A DNA stretch of 9,529 bases, taken from contig JAICJW010000152.1 of NCBI GenBank assembly GCA_025928215.1, forward strand, positions 1 through 9,529, written 5' to 3'. The stretch comes from Chloroflexia bacterium (GTDB taxonomy: Bacteria > Chloroflexota > Chloroflexia > Thermomicrobiales > JALYUS01). The number at the start of each line of letters is the position of its first letter. Within the stretch, counting starts at the first letter, position 1. This document shows positions 1 to 6,758 of this stretch, piece by piece. The notes below the pieces were generated by a model that saw nothing but the letters and a program-made list of their open reading frames with translations, made no database searches and had not been told where the DNA came from. The position numbers and the translations under genes were made by a program.

Positions 1-18
1 CACAAGGGGTGCCCCTAC
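1..18. repeat. right half of a palindromic intergenic element
   Basis: The first bases contain GGGG (6-9) and CCCC (12-15) around a 2-nt centre, followed by TAC. The same ending, GCCCCTAC, closes the hairpin element at 2804-2828. I read this as one end of a short REP-like palindrome whose left part lies outside the window. A 4-bp stem alone is weak; the shared ending is the main support. Confidence 0.35.
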
Positions 19-94
19 AGGCAATCGGCACGAGCGTACCGAGAACGCATCAGCCCTGACCGGAATCCGGGGATGGCTACATGGTGCAAAAGGG

Positions 95-184
95 ATACTC
101 GCGAACGCCGCGCTCGCGCGCCTGTACTGGCATCTCGAACCGGGCGGCGCGCTGATTATTGATGGTGGTCTGACGGCGCGCTAA
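95..184 (+). pseudogene. remnant of a class I SAM methyltransferase gene
   Basis: In the frame ending with TAA at 182-184 the DNA encodes LARLYWHLEPGGALIID and then a short unrelated tail, DGGLTAR. This matches FARLYRHLEPGGALLIAD of the intact methyltransferase at 1980-2729. At base level, 114-153 matches 2395-2434 at 39 of 40 positions. The matched part is the loop and strand before the last third of a Rossmann methyltransferase, which normally continues for 80 or more residues, so the gene is cut short. No convincing SAM-binding motif I (GxGxG) is seen upstream in the same open frame (from position 2). It is most likely a decayed duplicate or recombination scar. The left boundary is approximate, because protein similarity fades before residue ALARLY. 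Confidence 0.5.
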
Positions 185-477
185 CCCCCGGCTAAGGCTC
201 CCATAATCAGGAACGGCTCACTCCCTGCCGCGACCGCGTCGGGGAGCGGGGCATCGGGCGATTCATGGGAGAGGTCCTGCGTGCAGGCAAAGAACCGCAG
301 GAACGGCCGGCGCTGTTGTGTGATCGGGTCACGGATCGTCCCGCGCAACATCGGATAGGCGGCCTCCAGCGCGTCGAGAATCGCGCGTTGCGTCGCCTGT
401 CCCTCGATGGAGAGCGCCACCTCCCCATCGAGATGCGCCAGGGTCCGCAGATGGTACGGGAGTTCGACGCGGATCAT
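181..477 (-). CDS. MoaD/ThiS-like ubiquitin-fold sulfur carrier protein
   Basis: This 98-aa protein begins MIRVELPYHLRTLA and ends in GALAGG. Size, an N-terminal beta strand (IRVELP), a central helix (ATQRAILDALEAAYP, about 28-42) and the C-terminal Gly-Gly fit the MoaD/ThiS family. In that family the terminal glycine is adenylated and thiocarboxylated to carry sulfur for molybdopterin, thiamin or other pathways. No ThiF/MoeB-type activating enzyme or JAMM protease lies in the window, so the sulfur acceptor is unknown. The segment at about 46-83 is longer than in minimal MoaD proteins. Its ATG overlaps the stop of the upstream propeller gene (ATGA at 474-477), so the two are probably translated together. 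The stop codon overlaps the terminal codon and stop of the methyltransferase remnant on the other strand. Family assignment is fairly sure; the physiological role is unknown. Confidence 0.75.
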   Translation of the reverse strand: MIRVELPYHLRTLAHLDGEVALSIEGQATQRAILDALEAAYPMLRGTIRDPITQQRRPFLRFFACTQDLSHESPDAPLPDAVAAGSEPFLIMGALAGG

Positions 478-1586
478 GGCAGTGTCTGCACTTCGACGGA
501 CAACACGGCCGGCAGATCACGGACGATGGCGGACCAGTGGTCCCCCGCATCTGCCGATGCGTAAACCTGCCCGCCGGTGGTACCGAAATAGATGCCGCAC
601 GAATCGAGCGCGTCAACTGCCATCGCGTCGCGCAGCACGTTGACGTAGCAGTCGCTTTGCGGCAGGCCGTCCGTCAGCGCTTCCCATGCGTTGCCGCCCG
701 TCCGGCTGCGGTAGACGCGCAGCTTTCCCTCTGGCGGGTAGTGCTCGGAGTCGCTCGTGATCGGGACGACGTAGATCGTCTCCGGTTCGTGCGCGTGGAC
801 GGCGATTGGGAAGCCGAAGTCGCTCGGCAGGTTCCCGCTCACCTCGTGCCACGACTCGCCGGCGTTGTCACTGCGCATAATGTCCCAATGCTTCTGCATG
901 AAGAGGACATCCGGACGCGACGGATGCATCGCGAGGTTGTGAACGCAGTGGCCGACGTCGGCGGTTGGGTCGGGGATGTATTCGGAGTTCAGGCCGTGAT
1001 TCACTGGCCGCCAGGTCGTACCCGCGTCGTCGGTCCGAAAGACACCGGCGGCGGAAATGGCGACGAAGATCCGTCCGGCATCGCGCGGATCGAGCACGAT
1101 CGTGTGCAAGCACATCCCACCGGCGCCGGGTTGCCAGAGATGCCCCGAAGCGTTGCGCAGCCCGGAAAGCTCCTGCCATGTCTGGCCGCCGTCGCTCGAA
1201 CGGAATAACGCTGCGTCTTCCACCCCGGCGTAGACCGTGTCCGCGTCCGTCGGGGAGGGTTCGAGATGCCAGACGCGCGCGAACTCCCACGGATGCTGCG
1301 TGCCGTCGTACCACTGGTGCGTACCGGGGACGCCATCGTACGCGAACTGATTCCCCACCGGCGCCCACGTCTTCCCGCCGTCGTCGGAGCGCTGGATCAT
1401 CTGCCCGAACCAGCCGCTACACTGGGACGCATACAACCGGTTGGGGTCCGCCGCCGATCCGTTGAGATGGAAGATTTCCCAGCCGGCAAAGTGGGGGCCA
1501 CTGATCTCCCACGCCGCTCGCGTGCCGTCCGATGTCAAGATGAACGCGCCTTTGCGCGTGCCGACCAGAACTCGTACACCACTCAT
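474..1586 (-). CDS. Asp-box (BNR/sialidase-like) beta-propeller protein
   Basis: This 370-aa protein carries six Asp-box motifs (S/T-x-D/x-x-G-x-x-W): SDDGGKTW 67-74, SSDGGQTW 130-137, TDDAGTTW 185-192, SDNAGESW 239-246, SRTGGNAW 294-301 and SADAGDHW 344-351. They are spaced about 43-63 residues apart, as in a six- or seven-bladed beta-propeller. Such proteins are often labelled exo-alpha-sialidase or WD40/YVTN/BNR repeat proteins, but Asp boxes mark a fold, and I do not see the arginine triad or FRIP motif of true sialidases. There is no signal peptide or membrane segment, so it is probably cytoplasmic. The start is supported by AAGGAG (plus-strand 1593-1598), 6 nt before the ATG. It is the first gene of an operon with the MoaD/ThiS-like gene, which it overlaps by 4 nt. 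That arrangement suggests a shared task, perhaps as scaffold or partner for the sulfur carrier. Fold confident, function unknown. Confidence 0.85.
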   Translation of the reverse strand: MSGVRVLVGTRKGAFILTSDGTRAAWEISGPHFAGWEIFHLNGSAADPNRLYASQCSGWFGQMIQRSDDGGKTWAPVGNQFAYDGVPGTHQWYDGTQHPWEFARVWHLEPSPTDADTVYAGVEDAALFRSSDGGQTWQELSGLRNASGHLWQPGAGGMCLHTIVLDPRDAGRIFVAISAAGVFRTDDAGTTWRPVNHGLNSEYIPDPTADVGHCVHNLAMHPSRPDVLFMQKHWDIMRSDNAGESWHEVSGNLPSDFGFPIAVHAHEPETIYVVPITSDSEHYPPEGKLRVYRSRTGGNAWEALTDGLPQSDCYVNVLRDAMAVDALDSCGIYFGTTGGQVYASADAGDHWSAIVRDLPAVLSVEVQTLP

Positions 1587-1671
1587 CGCTCACTCCTTGC
1601 CGCGTTTCCGTCAATTCGACCGAGAAGTCGGCGCGTCACGACGCCCGAGACCGCATAGAACGTGCGTTCTG

Positions 1672-1700
1672 AATGTACAGGCGAACGTGACAAATGTCAA
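1672..1700 (-). promoter_or_regulatory. sigma70-type promoter of the propeller/MoaD-like operon
   Basis: Read on the minus strand, a perfect -35 box TTGACA (1700-1695) is followed after exactly 17 nt by TACATT (1677-1672), a four-of-six match to TATAAT. Transcription would begin near 1665, about 80 nt upstream of the ATG at 1586. The -35 box overlaps a small inverted repeat, TGACA-AA-TGTCA (1688-1699), which could be an operator, though its arms are only 5 bp. Location and direction fit the operon well. Confidence 0.6.
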
Positions 1701-1979
1701 GCGTCGTGCGATCCGTCTCGCGTCGCGATTCCCACGAAGAATGCGAAGAGCTGTGTGTGGGCACGCGACGGGTAGTTGACATGGTGTACTACGCTATTTG
1801 GCGTCAGGAGTTCGTGACGCTCGCGACGACGTTCCCCGCCTCTTGCGGCAACTCCACGAGAACCGGATGGGTGGCCCGATAGACGTCTGGGATTGGCCGG
1901 GGGCGGGTCTTCTCCCGCGCATGTGACGATTGCTTGAGCCGGATAGCCGGAGATTGCTCGGAGGGGAAAGGAGTGAGCG
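1701..1979. other. gene-free spacer between divergent units
   Basis: No supported gene lies here. The short open frames in both strands have no ribosome binding site and are the usual by-product of GC-rich DNA. A 5-bp GC-rich stem (GCGGG 1903-1907, CCCGC 1914-1918, 6-nt loop) is too small to call. A perfect TTGACA at 1776-1781 has no -10 box at a useful distance, so I could not place the promoter of the downstream methyltransferase. The spacer ends in the strong Shine-Dalgarno AAGGAG (1968-1973) of that gene. Confidence 0.5.
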
Positions 1980-2729
1980 ATGGCGACGAATGAGACGGCG
2001 GGCCCCACCTGGCAGGAGTCCGATTCGGCATTCTTCATTGATCGTGGCCGGATTTTCACGCCGGATCGCGATACCATCGCGCGCACTATCGTTGACCTCA
2101 TCCCCGCCGATCGCGACGAGGCATTTTGCGGCGTCGAGATTGGCCACGGGCAGGGCTGGCTGATGGATACGTTGTTGGGGCACTACCCGCATGCGCGGAT
2201 GATCGGTGTGGACGGTTCGGACGCGATGCGCGCCGCCGCGAGCGCCGTGCTCGCACCATACGCGGGGCGGTTCGATCTGCGCCCGTTCCGGCTGGACGAT
2301 GAGGCGTGGCTGGATGCGATCGTCGCGCCGGTGCGCTGCTTCGTCAGTTGCCTCGTCATGCATCATCTCGACGGTCCCGGCAAGCGGGCGTTGTTCGCGC
2401 GCCTGTACCGGCATCTCGAACCGGGCGGCGCGCTCCTGATCGCGGACATCGTCGCGCCAACGAGCGCATGGGGGCAGCGGATGATGGCGCGCGCCTACGA
2501 TGAGACCGTGCGCCGCCAGTCGCTGGCATGCACTGGCACCCCCGCTATCTTCGACCAATTCGAGGCCGACCACTGGAATATCTTCACCTATCCCGACCCG
2601 GAGTTCGACAAGCCCTCCACCGTGCCGGAGCAACTCGGCTGGCTGACAGATGCAGGCTTCACCGGCGTGGATCTCTTCTGGGCGACGGCGGGGCACGCAC
2701 TCTTCGGCGGCTACAAAGGCGTTTCGTAG
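1980..2729 (+). CDS. class I SAM-dependent methyltransferase
   Basis: This 249-aa protein has the Rossmann methyltransferase order. Motif I is VEIGHGQGW (52-60, the GxGxG SAM loop), the acidic end of strand beta2 is GVDGSD (76-81), MHHLD (127-131) is the post-beta4 motif typical of small-molecule methyltransferases, and LEPGGALLIAD (146-156) is the beta5 turn. The C-terminal part (WLTDAGFTGVDLFW, about 221-234) matches the usual LxxAGF segment. The substrate cannot be told from sequence. The ATG is fixed by AAGGAG at 1968-1973 with 6-nt spacing. The 15 bases from that site through the ATG are identical to the initiation region of the divergent propeller gene. The gene stands alone, converging on the nucleotidyltransferase at 2840. 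Part of its coding sequence is duplicated as the fragment at 95-184. Confidence 0.85.
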   Translation: MATNETAGPTWQESDSAFFIDRGRIFTPDRDTIARTIVDLIPADRDEAFCGVEIGHGQGWLMDTLLGHYPHARMIGVDGSDAMRAAASAVLAPYAGRFDLRPFRLDDEAWLDAIVAPVRCFVSCLVMHHLDGPGKRALFARLYRHLEPGGALLIADIVAPTSAWGQRMMARAYDETVRRQSLACTGTPAIFDQFEADHWNIFTYPDPEFDKPSTVPEQLGWLTDAGFTGVDLFWATAGHALFGGYKGVS

Positions 2730-2803
2730 TGGCGGCGCTCGAACCGCCCATCGTTGCCGCACCGGGTTCTTTCGCGGCGGGCGATGATCGTGACAAGCCG
2801 GGG

Positions 2804-2828
2804 AGGGCGATTCAAGCATCGCCCCTAC
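2804..2828. repeat. REP-like hairpin element between convergent genes
   Basis: GGGCGAT (2805-2811) and ATCGCCC (2818-2824) form a perfect 7-bp stem with a 6-nt loop, followed by CTAC. There is no T-run on either side, so it is not a standard intrinsic terminator, although it lies between convergent stop codons and could help stop transcription. The ending GCCCCTAC is shared with the element cut by the left edge of the window, which suggests a dispersed repeat family. Confidence 0.55.
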
Positions 2829-2839
2829 GAATCACTGGA

Positions 2840-3349
2840 TCAAGGGGTCTTGTAGGTTTCGGGCAAGGCAAGGCGGAAACGTTCGCACAGCAGCCGGACA
2901 TCGTGGCGGTCGTCATCGTCCGGTTCATAGGCGAGATGGCAACGCAATTGCAACTCCGGCGATACGCAGCGGACGGCCTGCCCGGCAATCGTGCCCGTTC
3001 CGGCCAGCCCTTCGGGTGGATAGCGAAAGTCGCTGCCATCCGGCTGCCGCTGGAGGCCGCCACCCTCGCGTTCAAACGCCACCGGATGCACGTCAATCCG
3101 GCGATCCCCGGCACCCCGGAGCATACAGCGTGTCGGTAACTCGTCCACCGCCAGCACGAATCCGAGCGGGCGCAATGCCTCCCGCGCCGTATCCAATTGC
3201 TCAATCGCCATCACGACATCCAGATCATCGTGTGGCCGTGTTTGCTCGCCGAGCAGCGCGTCCACGCCCCATCCGCCATCCAGCCACACCGCGATACCGG
3301 CCGCTTCGAGGCAGTTCACCATCTCTTGAACGTCTTCCGCACCCATCAT
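2840..3349 (-). CDS. lincosamide/aminoglycoside-type nucleotidyltransferase family protein
   Basis: With the ATG at 3349 the product has 169 aa. GGWGVD (25-30) followed by HDDLD (40-44) gives the nucleotidyltransferase pattern, with paired aspartates for metal binding and a probable third acidic residue in RRIDVHPV (D86). The C-terminal block (about 117-150: GTIAGQAV, CVSPELQ, AYEP, a D-rich stretch) is typical of the Lnu/ANT(2'')-like family, which transfers AMP from ATP to antibiotic hydroxyls. Distant members have unknown substrates, so a resistance role is only possible. The frame stays open to an ATG at 3418, but that extension encodes low-complexity residues over the groEL terminator and is not credible. 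ATG 3346 is the other option. No Shine-Dalgarno precedes the start. A weak TTTCTT-17-TACATC (3384-3356, minus) would place transcription start at about the ATG, so the mRNA may be leaderless. Confidence 0.75.
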   Translation of the reverse strand: MMGAEDVQEMVNCLEAAGIAVWLDGGWGVDALLGEQTRPHDDLDVVMAIEQLDTAREALRPLGFVLAVDELPTRCMLRGAGDRRIDVHPVAFEREGGGLQRQPDGSDFRYPPEGLAGTGTIAGQAVRCVSPELQLRCHLAYEPDDDDRHDVRLLCERFRLALPETYKTP

Positions 3350-3376
3350 ACCAATGATGTACACCAGACGACGCCC

Positions 3377-3410
3377 AAAAGAAAGCCCGCCCCCAGCGCT
3401 GGGGGCGGGC
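3377..3410 (-). terminator. intrinsic terminator of groES-groEL
   Basis: A perfect 13-bp inverted repeat, GCCCGCCCCCAGC (3385-3397) with its complement directly adjoining (3398-3410), is followed on the minus strand by TTTCTTTT (3384-3377). It lies 43 nt after the groEL stop codon. In RNA the innermost pairs would open to form a small loop. This is a strong Rho-independent terminator for the chaperonin operon. It also sits just upstream of the nucleotidyltransferase gene on the same strand, separating the two units. Confidence 0.9.
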
Positions 3411-3420
3411 CTCGTCATTT

Positions 3421-3448
3421 CTGACTACCGGCTACTGACTACTGGCAA
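3421..3448. repeat. degenerate heptamer tandem repeat after groEL
   Basis: CTGACTA occurs at 3421-3427 and again at 3435-3441. The 7-mers between and after them (3428-3434 and 3442-3448) each match at 5 of 7 bases, giving four in-phase units of 7 nt. The 12-base blocks 3421-3432 and 3435-3446 differ at one base. The array lies between the groEL stop and its terminator, so it is transcribed. It is not coding. Similar 7-nt arrays occur at 7668 and 8128. Confidence 0.55.
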
Positions 3449-3453
3449 CTCGT

Positions 3454-5082
<1,629 letters not shown>

Positions 5083-5102
5083 AGTGGAGAATCCTCCTGG
5101 AA

Positions 5103-5117
5103 GCAGGCGATGCCTGC
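5103..5117. other. small hairpin in the groES-groEL spacer
   Basis: GCAGGC (5103-5108) and GCCTGC (5112-5117) form a perfect 6-bp stem with a 3-nt loop, directly upstream of the groEL Shine-Dalgarno site (5093-5098 on the minus strand). There is no T-run, so it is not a terminator. It could tune groEL translation or mRNA stability between the two cistrons, but such a stem can also arise by chance in GC-rich DNA. Confidence 0.35.
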
Positions 5118-5152
5118 GCTACCAAAAACGCCATCCCAATGGATGACGAACG

Positions 5153-5458
5153 TTACGGGGCGACGACGGCGAGAATGTCTTTCTCACTGATGACGAGATA
5201 CTCTTCTTCTTCGACCTTGAACTCGGTGCCCGCGTATTTGGCAAAGAGCACTTCGTCGCCCTCATTCAGGTCAATCTCGACCATCGTGCCGTCGTCCAGT
5301 TTGCGACCCTTGCCCTTGGCGACGACGATGCCACGCTGCGGCTTCTCCTGCGCGGTGTCCGGCAAAACGATGCCACTCTTCGTCACTTCTTCCCGCTTGA
5401 CGGGCTGAATGACGACACGATCACCCAGCGGGCGAAGTTTGACGGCTGTTGCGCTCAT
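5153..5458 (-). CDS. groES: co-chaperonin GroES (10 kDa, Cpn10)
   Basis: This 101-aa protein begins MSATAVKLRPLGDRVVIQP, the usual GroES N-terminus. It carries the mobile loop KREEVTKSGIVLPDTAQE (about 21-38) whose IVL tripeptide (30-32) docks on GroEL. GDEVLFAKYAGTEFKVEEEE (68-86) and YLVISEKDILAVV (87-99) complete the beta-barrel. Seven copies cap the GroEL ring. The frame is open to an ATG at 5485, but the nine extra residues (MYCTGGRPS) lie over the ribosome binding site; the AGGAGG at 5469-5474 is 10 nt before the ATG at 5458, which also gives the normal family length. It is the first gene of the operon, about 60 nt downstream of the CIRCE operator. Confidence 0.97.
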   Translation of the reverse strand: MSATAVKLRPLGDRVVIQPVKREEVTKSGIVLPDTAQEKPQRGIVVAKGKGRKLDDGTMVEIDLNEGDEVLFAKYAGTEFKVEEEEYLVISEKDILAVVAP

Positions 5459-5468
5459 AGACGGTCTA

Positions 5469-5474
5469 CCTCCT
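5469..5474 (-). promoter_or_regulatory. groES Shine-Dalgarno site that fixes the start
   Basis: The minus strand reads AGGAGG here, 10 nt before the ATG at 5458. It falls inside the longer open frame that starts at 5485 and therefore argues for the shorter GroES. Confidence 0.85.
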
Positions 5475-5518
5475 GTGCAGTACACTACAAAACCGAATCA
5501 ATCCGTTCCGACTTGGCG

Positions 5519-5545
5519 TTAGCACTCTCGTCGCGTGAGTGCTAA
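5519..5545. promoter_or_regulatory. CIRCE operator (HrcA binding site)
   Basis: TTAGCACTC (5519-5527), a 9-nt spacer and GAGTGCTAA (5537-5545) match the CIRCE consensus exactly. HrcA binds this palindrome and represses chaperonin genes until heat shock, when free GroEL no longer supports HrcA. The operator lies just downstream of the predicted -10 box of groESL and covers the probable transcription start. No hrcA gene is in the window. Confidence 0.97.
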
Positions 5546-5552
5546 CATTGCC

Positions 5553-5580
5553 ATCCTACCACGCTGCGGGTGACATGCAA
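5553..5580 (-). promoter_or_regulatory. groESL promoter, extended -10 type
   Basis: On the minus strand TTGCAT (5580-5575) is followed after 16 nt by TAGGAT (5558-5553). The -10 hexamer is preceded by TG plus one base (5561-5559), an extended -10 that would offset the weak -35. Transcription would start near 5546, at the edge of CIRCE, so bound HrcA would block initiation. Position and overlap make this the likely promoter, although each hexamer departs from consensus. Confidence 0.55.
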
Positions 5581-5630
5581 CGGCCTATACGGGCAGCCAC
5601 AGCCCGTTACCTGCTTCTTGGACTGATTCA

Positions 5631-5657
5631 CTCGTTTTTCCTCGTTTTTCCTCGTTT
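5631..5657. repeat. 10-bp direct tandem repeat, 2.7 copies
   Basis: CTCGTTTTTC is present at 5631-5640 and 5641-5650 without mismatch, followed by CTCGTTT at 5651-5657. It lies between the divergent groESL promoter and the methyltransferase promoter. The T-runs recur every 10 nt, near one helical turn, so slight DNA bending is conceivable. It may equally be a slippage product. Confidence 0.6.
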
Positions 5658-5713
5658 GGCAGTCACGTTCAGCGTTTGCTAACGGCGCTGCCCACGAACC
5701 GAGAACGTACGCG

Positions 5714-5742
5714 GTGACAACGCTTCCCCGGCATGCTAGACT
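5714..5742 (+). promoter_or_regulatory. promoter of the frameshifted methyltransferase gene
   Basis: GTGACA (5714-5719, five of six to TTGACA) is separated by 17 nt from TAGACT (5737-5742, four of six to TATAAT). The -10 box is preceded by TGC, giving an extended -10. Transcription would begin near 5749, about 30 nt before the ATG at 5779. The match is good in spacing, both boxes and position. Confidence 0.6.
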
Positions 5743-5778
5743 GCTCGCGATACCGAAACCAGGAAAGGGTCCCGGCGC

Positions 5779-6608
5779 ATGGTTGACACGACAATGCTGA
5801 CGTATCGGCGTCCGTCCCACCCACTGGATGGCACGCTGCCACCGACCGACCCCTACGGCGCGTACGCCGCCGTCTATGACGTGCAGGGGCAGAGCCGGTG
5901 GAGCGAACGAATGGTCGCCTTCCTCGACGATCTCTTGCCGCGCTACGATGCCGTACCCGCCCGTAGCCGACGTGTCCTCGATCTCGCCTGCGGCACCGGT
6001 ACCGCCGCCCTCCGTCTCGCCGCACAGGGCTACACCGTCACGGGCATTGACGGCTCCGCGAATATGCTCGAAATTGCCCGGCGGAAGGCGGCGGAAGAAG
6101 ATACCGCGGTTACCTTCGTGCAACAGGACATGCGCGCCTTCACCGCCCCGGAGCCGGTGGGCCTTCTCACCTGCTTCTACGACAGTCTGAACTATCTCAC
6201 CGATCCTGACGACCTCGTGCGATCATTCATCTGCATGCGGGGCGCGCTCGCGCCGGACGGCCTGGCGGTCTTCGACATGAACACCCGCGCCGGGCTGGCA
6301 GCGGATTGGAACGGCAACTGCTGGGTGCAGGAGATCGGTGGCACCTATTTCATCCAGCAGGCGGAATGGGATGGGAGACGGCGATCGCGACGATGACGCT
6401 CACCTGCTTCGCCCGCCTCGGTCGCGATTACCGCCGCTTCGAGGAAGTGCATCGGGAGCGCGGCTACACGCTCGATGAGATCACCACGGCGCTCGCATCC
6501 GCGGGCCTGACGCTGCTGGATGCCTTCGCCTGCCTGCCACGTATCGGCCCGACCTTCGAGCCACCCGGCGAAACGACCGGCCGCGTCCTCTTCGTCGCCC
6601 ACCAGTGA
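5779..6608 (+). pseudogene. class I SAM methyltransferase, split by a one-base frameshift
   Basis: The first frame (5779-6396) encodes a typical small-molecule methyltransferase N-terminus: AYAAVYD (29-34 region), motif I VLDLACGTGTAAL (66-78), GIDGS (89-93), QDMRAF (116-121), YDSLNYL (134-140) and LAPDGLAVFDMNT (157-169). It is intact through YFIQQAEWD and then turns into GRRRSRR and stops. The frame one base back continues the protein with ETAIATMTLTCFARLG, YRRFEEVHRERGYTLDEI and the terminal GRVLFVAHQ, ending at TGA 6606-6608. Loss of one G near 6373-6375 (or 6368-6370) explains the break; the restored product would be about 276 aa. Start at 5779 follows AGGAAAGG (5761-5768) with 10-nt spacing. 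Everything except the one base looks functional, so the break may be recent or a sequencing error. Substrate unknown. Confidence 0.8.
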
Positions 6609-6621
6609 AGCTGGGTATGAT

Positions 6622-6720
6622 CCGCAGAGACGCAGAGCGCACAGAGGACGCGGAGGAAAATGCATGAGGGCAACGCGCGATACACATTCATTCTCCTCCT
6701 CCCTCTCTGCGTCTCTGCGG
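6622..6720. repeat. long imperfect inverted repeat
   Basis: CCGCAGAGACGCAGAG (6622-6637) is exactly complementary to 6705-6720, giving 16-bp perfect ends. Inside them, 6653-6666 and 6685-6698 pair at 12 of 14 positions, leaving an unpaired bulge on each side and a loop of about 18 nt. The whole forms a roughly 100-nt hairpin between the broken methyltransferase and the DUF362 gene. There is no protein in it and no T-run after it. The CGCAGAGACGCAGAG style resembles repeats I recall from intergenic DNA of several phyla. A non-autonomous (MITE-like) origin is possible but unproven. Confidence 0.7.
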
Positions 6721-6746
6721 TTCAATTGGTTTGTCTGCGTTGTCAG

Positions 6747-6752
6747 AGGAGG
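6747..6752 (+). promoter_or_regulatory. Shine-Dalgarno that sets the GTG start of the DUF362 gene
   Basis: AGGAGG lies 6 nt before GTG 6759-6761. An in-frame ATG at 6660 sits inside the inverted repeat and would add 33 residues coded by repeat DNA, so the GTG is preferred. Confidence 0.8.
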
Positions 6753-6758
6753 TATGTC

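Noticed and set aside
537..1208. 223-aa plus-strand open frame
   Set aside because: It lies opposite the Asp-box propeller gene and shows no domain of its own.
1776..1804. Perfect TTGACA as a promoter for the methyltransferase at 1980
   Set aside because: No acceptable -10 box occurs 15-19 nt downstream; the nearest AT-rich hexamers are at 12-13 nt.
1804..1910. Coding-like minus-strand tail (THPVLVELPQEAGNVV)
   Set aside because: It reads like protein, but it has no start or ribosome binding site of its own, and the rest of the frame crosses the start of the methyltransferase. A remnant gene is possible but not supportable.
1794..2819. 341-aa minus-strand open frame opposite the methyltransferase
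   Set aside because: It is antisense to a gene with clear SAM motifs, has no recognisable domain, and runs through the spacer and the repeat element.
6361..6396. Programmed ribosomal frameshift in the split methyltransferase
   Set aside because: There is no classical slippery heptamer such as A-AAA-AAG, no clear stimulatory stem or internal Shine-Dalgarno, and this family is not known to use one. A base loss is simpler.
6660..6758. 33-residue N-terminal extension of the DUF362 protein, resembling a hydrophobic signal
   Set aside because: The apparent hydrophobic segment (FILLLPLCVSA) is encoded by the inverted repeat arm, and the AGGAGG-GTG pair lies just after it.
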